Below, piece after piece: positions 57,329-64,000 of a stretch of 64,000 nucleotides of DNA. The stretch is taken from the NCBI GenBank assembly GCA_002155105.1, contig MUZD01000003.1, forward strand, positions 62,001 through 126,000, written 5' to 3'. A program made the position numbers and the translations under genes. Numbering within the stretch: position 1 is the first letter of the stretch; every line of letters begins with the position of its first letter. Under the pieces are notes generated by a model. It was given only the letters and a program-made list of their open reading frames with translations. It did no database searches and had not been told where the DNA came from. The DNA comes from Sedimentibacter sp. SX930. GTDB taxonomy: Bacteria > Bacillota > Bacilli > Lactobacillales > Aerococcaceae.

Positions 57329-57451
57329 CTTTATCTACACTTCCTTAATAACTTTGCATTCTCATCGAGACATCCTATCCATTATATAGAAAATGCCTGA
57401 CCATTAAAAGCTTACGGCTGAATTTTATTCCCTTCTCATAAAAAGAGGGTC

Positions 57452-57482
57452 AAAAAAAGGGCCGAGACAATGTCCCGACCCT
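57452..57482 (-). terminator. Terminator after ezrA
   Basis: AAGGGTCGGGAC, loop, GTCTCGGCCC then TTTTTTT on the minus strand. Confidence 0.85.
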
Positions 57483-57503
57483 TGCATTTTGTTTGTTCTG
57501 CAT

Positions 57504-59222
57504 TTAATAGTAGTTACGATTTTTTTCTTCCTGGTAGGATTCTTCCACTTTGCGGGCAGCCCCTGCTTCGACGCGGTTCAGCGGAATTTTGATGGCTTCC
57601 AGCGCACCTTCGTAGTCATATTCGCGATGGAAAAGCACCAAAGCTTTGTTGATGGCATTTTCGATTTCCACATGCGAATGGCGGAAACGGTTTGCGTATT
57701 GGATCATATATTCCGTCAGCATCGCATTGTCCACAATCGCTTGCGTTTGGTTATCCAGCATTTCGATGTCCTCTTCGCACATCTTGGAAATGGCATCGAT
57801 TTCGTCCATGTCGATCTTCACGCGGTTCAGCTTGGAAGCCAAATCCTCGATGCGATCCGTGACTGAGAAAAATAGGTCCAAATAGATTTTCGGCAAACCT
57901 GGCAGATGGTATTTCTCGATGGTCCGTTTCATGTTGCGCATATCCAGCTCGTACAGATCGATGCTGTCTTTGATTTCTTTTTCGCGGTTGCGCAGATCAC
58001 TGAGGTTGCTTACTAATTCAGACTGTTCCTTGTCGATTTCGGAAAGGCGTTGGCTGATTTTTTCGTAATATTCGCGGACAACCGAATAGGAAATTTCATG
58101 TTCCTTCATCATCTTATCGTAGTAACGCAAGGCTTCATTTTCCTTCAACAACTGTTCTTCGAACTCTTGCGCACGGCCCAACTCGTTCTTGTTCAAGAAA
58201 TAATTCTGGGAAACGCGGTCGATTTCAAGCAACACATAGCGGTTACTCTGCAGGACATGATCCATTTTCTTCTGCAGATTCGCCGTATGACGGCCCACAA
58301 AATCCTTGGCTTCCATTTCTTTTTCCATGATGGCATAAACCGCTTCGATATCGCGTTCGACTTTATCCATCTTCTTGCCTGCTTCATTGATATCGGCAAG
58401 GCCGATGGAATCTTTTGCTTCCTGGATTTCTTTTTCGACAGCAGCTATCTCAACGGAGACATCCACGCCTTCGAAAATGTACTTCTCATCCAACAGGCGT
58501 TGGAAGCCGTCTTTCAGATCATTCACTTGTTCTTCATACTCTGTTTTGATTTTTTCGTTCAGTTGAGGGATCTTTTCGACCACTTCTTCCATAATAAGCA
58601 GATCCTGCTCGATACGCGACAAGATTTCTTTGGCTTCCATATGGTCGCCCTCGTTCGTCAATGAATTGAATTTCGTGAAATCCAACTCCATGTAATTCAG
58701 GTTCTTCTCCAACGTTTCGATGGCTGGACCGAATGTAAAGCTGTGTGCCAATAGCTGTTTGCGGATTTTATTGTAGCGTTCCTGGATTTCTTCCAACTCT
58801 TTGCGGTTTTCCTGTGCACTTTCCAATAATTTTTCGAGTGCCTTGTTCACTTTTTCAACGCTGTTTTTCGTTTCGTCGATCAATTGATCCGCTTGCGAAA
58901 TGGCTTGTTTCGCCTTGATGAAATTCATGCGTTGGATGTATTGTTCGGCACTGACCAGCGCCGCCTCGATTTCAGGATACTGAAAACGCGTGATGGTCTG
59001 CCATGTAGCTTGCCAACTTTCATACGTGCGCTTCGTTTGGCCTGTCAAATTCATATTTTTCAATGTGAACAGGTTATCGGCCACAGGTATGGCCATCGCT
59101 TTTTGTTTCTTCTCATCGATCGCCTTGATCCGATTCGCTTGTTGCCTCGTCAAATACATGATCGCACCGTACCCGATCAACACTAACAATATTATCGCTA
59201 CTAACCAGTATATAAACTCCAT
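57504..59222 (-). CDS. ezrA: Septation ring regulator EzrA
   Basis: 572 residues. One N-terminal membrane helix (about 3-22), then almost entirely coiled coil in spectrin-like repeats. EzrA binds FtsZ and restrains Z-ring assembly while linking division to wall synthesis. The length is typical (about 560-575), and the single N-terminal anchor with cytoplasmic rod is diagnostic. The start at 59222 follows TGGAGG; the longer frame does not. Monocistronic with its own terminator. Confidence 0.95.
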   Translation of the reverse strand: MEFIYWLVAIILLVLIGYGAIMYLTRQQANRIKAIDEKKQKAMAIPVADNLFTLKNMNLTGQTKRTYESWQATWQTITRFQYPEIEAALVSAEQYIQRMNFIKAKQAISQADQLIDETKNSVEKVNKALEKLLESAQENRKELEEIQERYNKIRKQLLAHSFTFGPAIETLEKNLNYMELDFTKFNSLTNEGDHMEAKEILSRIEQDLLIMEEVVEKIPQLNEKIKTEYEEQVNDLKDGFQRLLDEKYIFEGVDVSVEIAAVEKEIQEAKDSIGLADINEAGKKMDKVERDIEAVYAIMEKEMEAKDFVGRHTANLQKKMDHVLQSNRYVLLEIDRVSQNYFLNKNELGRAQEFEEQLLKENEALRYYDKMMKEHEISYSVVREYYEKISQRLSEIDKEQSELVSNLSDLRNREKEIKDSIDLYELDMRNMKRTIEKYHLPGLPKIYLDLFFSVTDRIEDLASKLNRVKIDMDEIDAISKMCEEDIEMLDNQTQAIVDNAMLTEYMIQYANRFRHSHVEIENAINKALVLFHREYDYEGALEAIKIPLNRVEAGAARKVEESYQEEKNRNYY

Positions 59223-59419
59223 CAATAAATCCTCCACCTATTCCGACAATTTCGTTTATTTGATCTTAAAATTGAAAACGCCCAATATATCTCATTTTTT
59301 AGTATAACATAGAAAGAACCAATCAGAAACCAGAAAATAATAAGGGAACTGAATTCCTTTATTAGGAACAGTGAAAGCGTTCCGCTGCTGGGCAAAGTCC
59401 GTCAAATATCACCTTTTCA

Positions 59420-59448
59420 TTGCATTAACTTCTGTTGTTTGGTACAAT
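59420..59448 (+). promoter_or_regulatory. rpsD promoter
   Basis: TTGCAT (59420-59425), 17 bases, TACAAT (59443-59448), giving a long leader of about 180 bases before rpsD. Confidence 0.65.
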
Positions 59449-59454
59449 AACCTT

Positions 59455-59637
59455 TGTGTAAAATAATGCAGCGAGAAAGAAGCACCCGCGTCAACAGTTC
59501 ATCGCCATCGTGAGATGGTTCAATTGCGTACCCTTGCGGCTGCATAAGGTGAAGATTGAAGGATCAACTGCACGCATTGCTGACTTATCATTCTTATTTT
59601 ACTCCAAAAATCAAACATTTATTGGAGGAATTTTATT
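59455..59637 (+). promoter_or_regulatory. Probable S4-responsive leader of rpsD
   Basis: About 180 bases of structured leader: a GCAGCGAGAAAGAAGCACCC start, a hairpin CCATC-GTGA-GATGG, and TTGCGGCTGCATAAGG, just upstream of rpsD. In Bacillus S4 binds its own mRNA leader to repress translation; the position and length fit, but the fold was not verified. Confidence 0.5.
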
Positions 59638-60249
59638 ATGTCACGTTATACAGGACCAAGTTGGAAACAAGCTCGTCGTTTAGGCATCTCCCTATTGGGA
59701 ACAGGTAAAGAATTGGAGCGTCGTCCATACGTTCCAGGTCAACACGGCCCTAACAACCGTAAAAAATTATCTGAATATGCTATGCAATTGCAAGAAAAAC
59801 AAAAATTGCGTCATATGTACGGCATGAACGAACGTCAATTCGCAACTTTATTCAAAAAAGCTGGTAAAATCAAAGAAGGTAAACAAGGTGTTAACTTCAT
59901 GATCTTATTGGAACAACGTTTGGATAACGTAGTTTACCGTTTAGGTTTAGCTTCTACTCGTCGTCAAGCACGTCAATTAGTTAACCACGGTCACGTAACT
60001 GTCGATGGCAAACGTGTTGATATCCCTTCATACGAAGTGTCTGTCGGCCAAGTAATCGGCTTGCGCGAAAAATCTAAAAACTTAGTAGTTGTTAAAGCTG
60101 CTGCTGAAGCTTTGTTCGGACGTCCAGACTTCATCACCTTCGACACAGAAACATTCGAAGGTTCATTGAACCGTCTGCCAGTTCGCGAAGAATTGCCAGC
60201 TGAAATCGATGAGTCATTCGTAGTAGAATACTACAACAAATTAGGTTAA
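59638..60249 (+). CDS. rpsD: 30S ribosomal protein S4
   Basis: 203 residues: [20 protein letters not shown] start, then the S4 RNA-binding domain ([20 protein letters not shown], about 90-150). S4 nucleates 30S assembly on 16S rRNA and, in this phylum, regulates its own synthesis. Codon use is strongly biased as expected for a highly expressed gene. GGAGG precedes the ATG. Convergent with the minus-strand genes to the right. Confidence 0.97.
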   Translation: MSRYTGPSWKQARRLGISLLGTGKELERRPYVPGQHGPNNRKKLSEYAMQLQEKQKLRHMYGMNERQFATLFKKAGKIKEGKQGVNFMILLEQRLDNVVYRLGLASTRRQARQLVNHGHVTVDGKRVDIPSYEVSVGQVIGLREKSKNLVVVKAAAEALFGRPDFITFDTETFEGSLNRLPVREELPAEIDESFVVEYYNKLG

Positions 60250-60274
60250 TCTCCCCGGAGATCAGCTTCAAGGA

Positions 60275-60304
60275 AACGGCAAAGCAATTTGCCGTTTTTT
60301 TTGT
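60275..60304 (+). terminator. rpsD terminator
   Basis: ACGGCAAA, loop GCAA, TTTGCCGT followed by a run of T's. Confidence 0.85.
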
Positions 60305-60318
60305 ACAGGAAAAGCGGA

Positions 60319-60422
60319 ACGGGTTCGTTCAGCCCTGAAAGAAATTTAGGAAATCTGGACCTGAATGAGCATCGCAGAGCGCAATGGGTCAGATTTATCT
60401 AATTTCCGAAGGGCTAACCCGT
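60319..60422. repeat. 104-bp imperfect palindrome (MITE-like or structured RNA)
   Basis: Nested arms pair across the whole element: ACGGGTT/AACCCGT, AGCCCT/AGGGCT, GAAATTTAG/CTAATTTC (one bulge), AAATCTG/CAGATTT, ACC/GGT, around a 25-base centre. No coding frame. It sits between the rpsD and DUF1054 terminators. No other copy was found in the window. Confidence 0.55.
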
Positions 60423-60465
60423 GAAGCTAGCCAACGTTTTGGATGCTCAAAATATTTTTCAAGCC

Positions 60466-60509
60466 AAAAAGGACTGAACAGCGATCATTCCCGCTGTTCA
60501 GTCCTTTTT
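60466..60509. terminator. Bidirectional terminator, DUF1054 side
   Basis: AAAAAGGACTGAACAGCG pairs with CGCTGTTCAGTCCTTTTT, 18 bp, with A and T runs on both sides; it serves the minus-strand DUF1054 gene. Confidence 0.85.
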
Positions 60510-60530
60510 GCTTTGTATTGGGTTACGCGT

Positions 60531-61157
60531 TTAGCGGTACTGTTCCATGCAGGCCTGGTAGATCGGCAGCAGTTCGCGGAGCGTTTCCTCCAACACTGCC
60601 AGCGTGCCTGCTTCCGTCGATAAGCGCGGATCGGCTGGCGCCAATTTTCGGCCGAGCAATAACTCTGCTTTTTTTACATCCCGCAGCCGGACCAGGACAG
60701 TTTCCCAATCGACAGCCTCTATCGGCAATACAGCCGCCACGGTATGGTCGATCGAAACGACGTAATCACGCGGCAACTGCTCCAATTCCGGAATCCGTTC
60801 CATTAAAGCAGCAGCCATTTCTTTTTCCTTCACGGGTTGATCGATCAGGCAAAGATAAAAACTGACCCCCTCTTTCGCAATCCCGATCTGGAAATGCGGA
60901 TATTTTTTGTAGCCTCTCGCATCCCCACCGATGGCGCACCAGGTATTCTCGGGCGCATATTTCGTGCGGCGCAGGTGTTTGGCGATATGCACGGGCACCG
61001 ACTCAGCACCCTCTTCCGAAACGATGAGTTTGGCCCCCGCTGCCGCAAAATGCCGGAACTTGGGTTGGATCCGTTCGCGGATGCCCGCCATCCTTTCATC
61101 GAGTCCCTGAATGTCAAAAACGCTGAAGTCTTCCTTATTGAAGTGATAACCTTCCAA
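60531..61157 (-). CDS. DUF1054 (YktB-like) protein
   Basis: 208 residues of the YktB/DUF1054 family: FNKEDFSVFDIQGLDERM start, HIAKHLRRTKYAPENTWCAI and YKKYPHFQIGI centre. The function is unknown; the family is restricted largely to Bacilli. A TTG at 61157 is taken as start because AGAGGTG lies six bases before it and the family begins at this point. The frame's ATGs at 61190/61187 coincide with the -10 region of the gene's promoter (TTGTCC, 18 bases, TATAAT at 61194-61189 on the minus strand) and cannot be translated from it. Confidence 0.82.
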   Translation of the reverse strand: MEGYHFNKEDFSVFDIQGLDERMAGIRERIQPKFRHFAAAGAKLIVSEEGAESVPVHIAKHLRRTKYAPENTWCAIGGDARGYKKYPHFQIGIAKEGVSFYLCLIDQPVKEKEMAAALMERIPELEQLPRDYVVSIDHTVAAVLPIEAVDWETVLVRLRDVKKAELLLGRKLAPADPRLSTEAGTLAVLEETLRELLPIYQACMEQYR

Positions 61158-61188
61158 AACGTGCACCTCTTTCTGATTTCCTTCCATC

Positions 61189-61218
61189 ATTATAGAGAAA
61201 AAACCAGAAGATGGACAA
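61189..61218 (-). promoter_or_regulatory. Promoter of the DUF1054 gene
   Basis: TTGTCC (61218-61213), 18 bases, TATAAT (61194-61189) on the minus strand; decides that translation starts at 61157. Confidence 0.65.
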
Positions 61219-61238
61219 TCATTTGATTCCGCTTTTGA

Positions 61239-62201
61239 TTACTGGAAATCCGCTGCGATCTCTTCGATCATCAGGTGGAACGATTCTATCCCGCCGCCTG
61301 AGAGGTACCACAAGTCGGAGGACAGATTGATGATTTTATTATTTTTATAAGCATCCGTCTGATAGACAAAATCATTTTCCAACAGCGCCGCGTTCTCATC
61401 GGATGCCGTACCGATTGCCGCTGTGCGGTCGACGACAAACAAAATCTGTGGATTGATTTCCAGCAACCCTTCATAGCCGACGGACTGTCCATGCGTGGAA
61501 TCCTCGATCGCTGCATCGACAGGCGTGAAGCCCAATGTATCGTAAATGAAGCCAAAGCGTGAGCCTGTGCTGAAAGCGGACATGCTGCCATCGTTCAATA
61601 GCAACGTCAATGTTTTCTCGCTGATTCCGGCTGTCTTCACTTGCACAGCTTCGATCTCTTCATTCAAGGTAGCGATGGCTTCCTCGGCTGCTGCTTCTTC
61701 GCCAAAGATGATCCCTAAGCTAGTGATGTTCTTTTGGACCGATCCCCAATAATCCGTGTAGTCGACACTGAGTACGATTACTGGTGCGATTTCCTCCAAT
61801 TGTTCCGCGAAGTCCAGCAGTCGGTTCGAAATGATGATGAGCTCCGGCGCCAAATTCGCCAACGCCTCCACATTCGGTTCCTTAAGCGTTCCTACGTTCT
61901 CGAATTGATCTGCCGTATCCGCTAAATAAGCCGGCATGTTATCGGTCGCTGTACCCGTGACTGCATCCTCTTTACCCAATGCGATCAATGTGTCCAAATG
62001 TCCAAAATCCAAAACAGCCACGTTTTTCGGGTTTTTGGGCACTTCTATGGAGCCGCGTGCATCCTCGATGGTCACCGTTGCTTCGGATTCCGCAGTCGCT
62101 GTTGTTGAATCTGCCGCATCGGCAGCCCCTTCTTGGGCGCCGCAAGCCGCCAGGGTGAAAATCGAAGCCAAACTTAAGATTGTCTTTTGCCATTTTTTCA
62201 T
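61239..62201 (-). CDS. Iron-siderophore ABC transporter, binding lipoprotein (YclQ-like)
   Basis: 320 residues. Lipoprotein signal ending SLASIFTLAAC with lipid Cys at about 20, a short acidic linker, then a FecB/BtuF-type two-lobed domain (VAVLDFGHLDTLIALG, NVEALANLAPELIIISNRL, GYEGLLEINPQILFVVDR). In Bacillus the YclQ group captures petrobactin-type catecholate siderophores. It is last gene of the operon, 18 bases after the ATPase, and no siderophore synthesis genes are visible, so uptake of foreign siderophores is likely. Confidence 0.9.
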   Translation of the reverse strand: MKKWQKTILSLASIFTLAACGAQEGAADAADSTTATAESEATVTIEDARGSIEVPKNPKNVAVLDFGHLDTLIALGKEDAVTGTATDNMPAYLADTADQFENVGTLKEPNVEALANLAPELIIISNRLLDFAEQLEEIAPVIVLSVDYTDYWGSVQKNITSLGIIFGEEAAAEEAIATLNEEIEAVQVKTAGISEKTLTLLLNDGSMSAFSTGSRFGFIYDTLGFTPVDAAIEDSTHGQSVGYEGLLEINPQILFVVDRTAAIGTASDENAALLENDFVYQTDAYKNNKIINLSSDLWYLSGGGIESFHLMIEEIAADFQ

Positions 62202-62219
62202 TTTCCATTCTCCTCTATG

Positions 62220-62981
62220 TCAAATTGCTTGGTAGGTGCAATGTTTTTTTCCATCCGCAGTCATGATGACTTCCAATGGCACTTCATATAATTCCTGCAA
62301 AACTTGTGTCCGGATGACTTCCTCGACCGTGCCGCTCCGGAACACTTTTCCGTTTTTCATGGCGATGATGTTGTCCGAAAAAACGGATGCGAAGTTGACA
62401 TCGTGGATGACGATCAGAATCGTTTTACCCAATTCGTCAGCCAAATTCCGGATGGTCTGCATCGTCACGATGCTTTGTTTCAGGTCGAGATTGTTCAGTG
62501 GTTCATCCAACAAGATGTACTCGGTGTCCTGCACCAAGATCATCGCGATGGCCGCCCGCTGGAGTTGCCCCCCAGACAAAGTATCCAAATAGCGGTTGGA
62601 GAATTCCATCAGGTTCAGATAGCCCAAAACCTTGTCGATCATTGCAAGATCCTCTTCATTCAGCCGGCCCTTCGTATAGGGAAACCTGCCGAACGAGACC
62701 AGTTCACGGACCGTCATGCGCACTTGGTAGGCATTCTGCTGTTTCAGGATCGAAAGCTCCTTCGCCAGTTCATCGGATTGCCAAGCCTCGATTTCTTTCC
62801 CGTGTATCGTCAATATGCCCTCGTCCTTTGTCAAAAGACGGCTGATGACCGAAAGTAGCGTGCTTTTGCCTGCCCCATTCGGACCGATGAAAGCTGTGAT
62901 TTTTCCTTTCTCGATTGCCAAAGAGATGTCATCCAATACTTTTTCATCCTCATAGGCTTTGCTGACGTTAGAGATTTTCAT
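62220..62981 (-). CDS. Iron-siderophore ABC transporter, ATPase (YclP-like)
   Basis: 253 residues: Walker A IGPNGAGKSTLLS (about 32-44), signature DTLSGGQLQRA, Walker B YILLDEPLNNLD, switch HDVNF. It powers siderophore uptake through the two permeases. The start at 62981 follows AAAGGGG; a longer frame into the permease gene is spurious. Overlaps the upstream permease gene by 4 bp. Confidence 0.93.
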   Translation of the reverse strand: MKISNVSKAYEDEKVLDDISLAIEKGKITAFIGPNGAGKSTLLSVISRLLTKDEGILTIHGKEIEAWQSDELAKELSILKQQNAYQVRMTVRELVSFGRFPYTKGRLNEEDLAMIDKVLGYLNLMEFSNRYLDTLSGGQLQRAAIAMILVQDTEYILLDEPLNNLDLKQSIVTMQTIRNLADELGKTILIVIHDVNFASVFSDNIIAMKNGKVFRSGTVEEVIRTQVLQELYEVPLEVIMTADGKKHCTYQAI

Positions 62982-63940
62982 AGTTTGCCCCTTTCCTTCC
63001 ATAATAGCCAAAAGAAGTAGATTCCCCCGAACAGTTCGACCAGAATGCTCAAATTCGTCTGCAGCTTGAAGACTTCTTCTGCCACGAATTGTCCGGCCAC
63101 GACCATCACGAAACTGAGCAGACTCGCCCCAGGCAACAGGTAGTTCAGGCAATACGTCCTGAATAGCCGATAAGCGATGTTCGCCGCCACAAAACCCAGA
63201 AACATCATCGGTCCGACGAGCGCTGCTGAGACTGTCATCAACAGGATGACATGCATGAAGGCGAGCTTCGTCTCCTTTTCGACGGCGACCCCTAAATTTT
63301 TGGCCGTTTGTGTACCCAGCCCCAAAACTTCCAACACCTTACGCTTGCGCCACAAACTGATGATCGAAAACAAGGCGATCGGAACAGCCAACACAAGCAC
63401 GGAATCATTGATGTTCTGAAAACTGGCATACAGCTTCGTCTGCAGTTTGTCGTACTCATTCGGGTCCATCAGCACTTGCATGAAGGAACTGATGCTGTTG
63501 AAGAAGGTCCCCATGACGAGCCCGATCATCAGGATGACCTGCATCTCGTAATTTTTCCGGTTCCAGGAAAGCCGGTACAGCAAAAAGTAACTGCCGAGCA
63601 TCAGGAACAGCAGCCAACTGAACTGCCATTCCGCATTCAGTTGGCTGCCCAACAGCGAGAAACTGAAATACATCAACACTGTCTGCAGAAGCCTGTAGAA
63701 GGATTCGACCCCAAGAATGCTGGGGGTCAAAAAATTGCTGTGCACGACAGTCTGAAAGCTGACAGTCGCAAAGGCAGTGCTGATGCTGATGACTGCAAAT
63801 GTCAAAAGCTTCGTGCTCCGCAACTTCATAATGAACAAATTACCGTTGCCTTGGTTCCAGAAAAAATAAAGGAAAGCCACAGCCACTGCAATCACGGCCA
63901 ACCGTTTCATGATGATGCGGTTTTTCAACACGTTTTTCAT
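62978..63940 (-). CDS. Iron-siderophore ABC transporter, permease (YclO-like)
   Basis: 320 residues, FecCD-type with about nine hydrophobic helices; landmarks FATVSFQTVVHSNFLTPSIL, GVESFYRL, LGLGTQTAKNLGV and the late FLGFVAANIAYRL. The start at 63940 overlaps the stop of the preceding permease (ATGA), and GGGAGGGCGG lies just before it. The stop overlaps the ATPase start. It heterodimerises with the permease encoded to its right. Confidence 0.92.
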   Translation of the reverse strand: MKNVLKNRIIMKRLAVIAVAVAFLYFFWNQGNGNLFIMKLRSTKLLTFAVISISTAFATVSFQTVVHSNFLTPSILGVESFYRLLQTVLMYFSFSLLGSQLNAEWQFSWLLFLMLGSYFLLYRLSWNRKNYEMQVILMIGLVMGTFFNSISSFMQVLMDPNEYDKLQTKLYASFQNINDSVLVLAVPIALFSIISLWRKRKVLEVLGLGTQTAKNLGVAVEKETKLAFMHVILLMTVSAALVGPMMFLGFVAANIAYRLFRTYCLNYLLPGASLLSFVMVVAGQFVAEEVFKLQTNLSILVELFGGIYFFWLLWKERGKL

Positions 63941-64000
63941 GCCGTCCGCCCTCCCTTCATCAACAGCCACAAGAACAGGCCGCCGCCGAAAACACCAAGC
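63937..64000 (-). CDS. Iron-siderophore ABC transporter, first permease (YclN-like), 3' end only
   Basis: Only the last 20 codons are inside the window (ending LGVFGGGLFLWLLMKGGRTA), the usual C-terminus of a FecCD permease. It overlaps the YclO-like start by ATGA. The rest lies beyond base 64000. Confidence 0.8.
   Translation of the reverse strand, partial: LGVFGGGLFLWLLMKGGRTA

Overview
The window looks like chromosome from a low-to-moderate GC member of the Bacillota, order Lactobacillales. Carnobacteriaceae (Trichococcus-like) is my best guess. It rests on the gene set (gshF, liaFSR, ireB, prp with an N-terminally extended L27, ezrA, mltG, rnjA with rpoY, FNT channel, YclNOPQ-type iron uptake), three T-box leaders and the gene order. 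Genus is inference, not something the sequence proves. Most genes lie on the minus strand. Plus-strand exceptions are the left-hand element, rpoY-rnjA, rarA-6S RNA-membrane protein-uspA, and rpsD.

Layout. (1) 1-4357: the right end of an integrated element. It holds a 5'-truncated HUH replication protein, a 0.7 kb gene-free stretch, an excisionase-like HTH protein, a divergently transcribed XRE repressor with a palindromic operator, and a tyrosine integrase that stops 92 bp before the 3' end of tRNA-Ala(GGC). The tRNA 3' end is the likely attachment site. (2) 4358-11.4 kb: tRNA-Ala, a HAD phosphatase, a heterodimeric ABC exporter with one degenerate ATP site, then divergent rpoY-rnjA and a HesB-like protein. 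(3) 11.5-14.2 kb: the LiaF-LiaS-LiaR cell-envelope stress system with a palindromic site upstream. (4) 14.2-25.2 kb: greA, udk, mltG, yrzB, ruvX, ireB, T-box-controlled alaS, an FGE-fold protein of unknown role, and recD2. (5) 25-37 kb: mnmA, a TraX-like protein, metY, xpt, an FNT channel, DUF1831 plus cysteine desulfurase, an M50 membrane protease, gshF, and divergent rarA. (6) 37-41.9 kb: 6S RNA, a small membrane protein, uspA, ackA, a YtxK-like methylase, and rpmA-prp-rplU with an L21 leader. (7) 42-45.4 kb: a polar amino-acid ABC transporter with two tandem substrate-binding lipoproteins behind a T-box (histidine specifier favoured). (8) 45.4-59.2 kb: mreBCD, csp, radC, a HAD protein, folC, valS with T-box, tpx, thiI with its own cysteine desulfurase, and ezrA. 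(9) 59.4-64 kb: rpsD with leader, a 104-bp imperfect palindrome, a DUF1054 gene, and an iron-siderophore ABC operon running off the window end.

Themes. Sulfur transfer to tRNA appears twice: mnmA with the DUF1831-linked desulfurase, and thiI with an adjacent desulfurase. Cell-wall and division functions (liaFSR, mltG, ireB, mreBCD, ezrA) recur. RNA-based control is dense: three T-boxes, the L21 leader, a probable S4 leader, 6S RNA and many intrinsic terminators. I found no CRISPR array, insertion sequence or clearly new multi-gene system. The most distinctive items are the truncated element at the left, the FGE-like protein, the two-receptor T-box transporter, the unrecognised C-terminal domain of the repressor, and the palindromic element at 60.3 kb.
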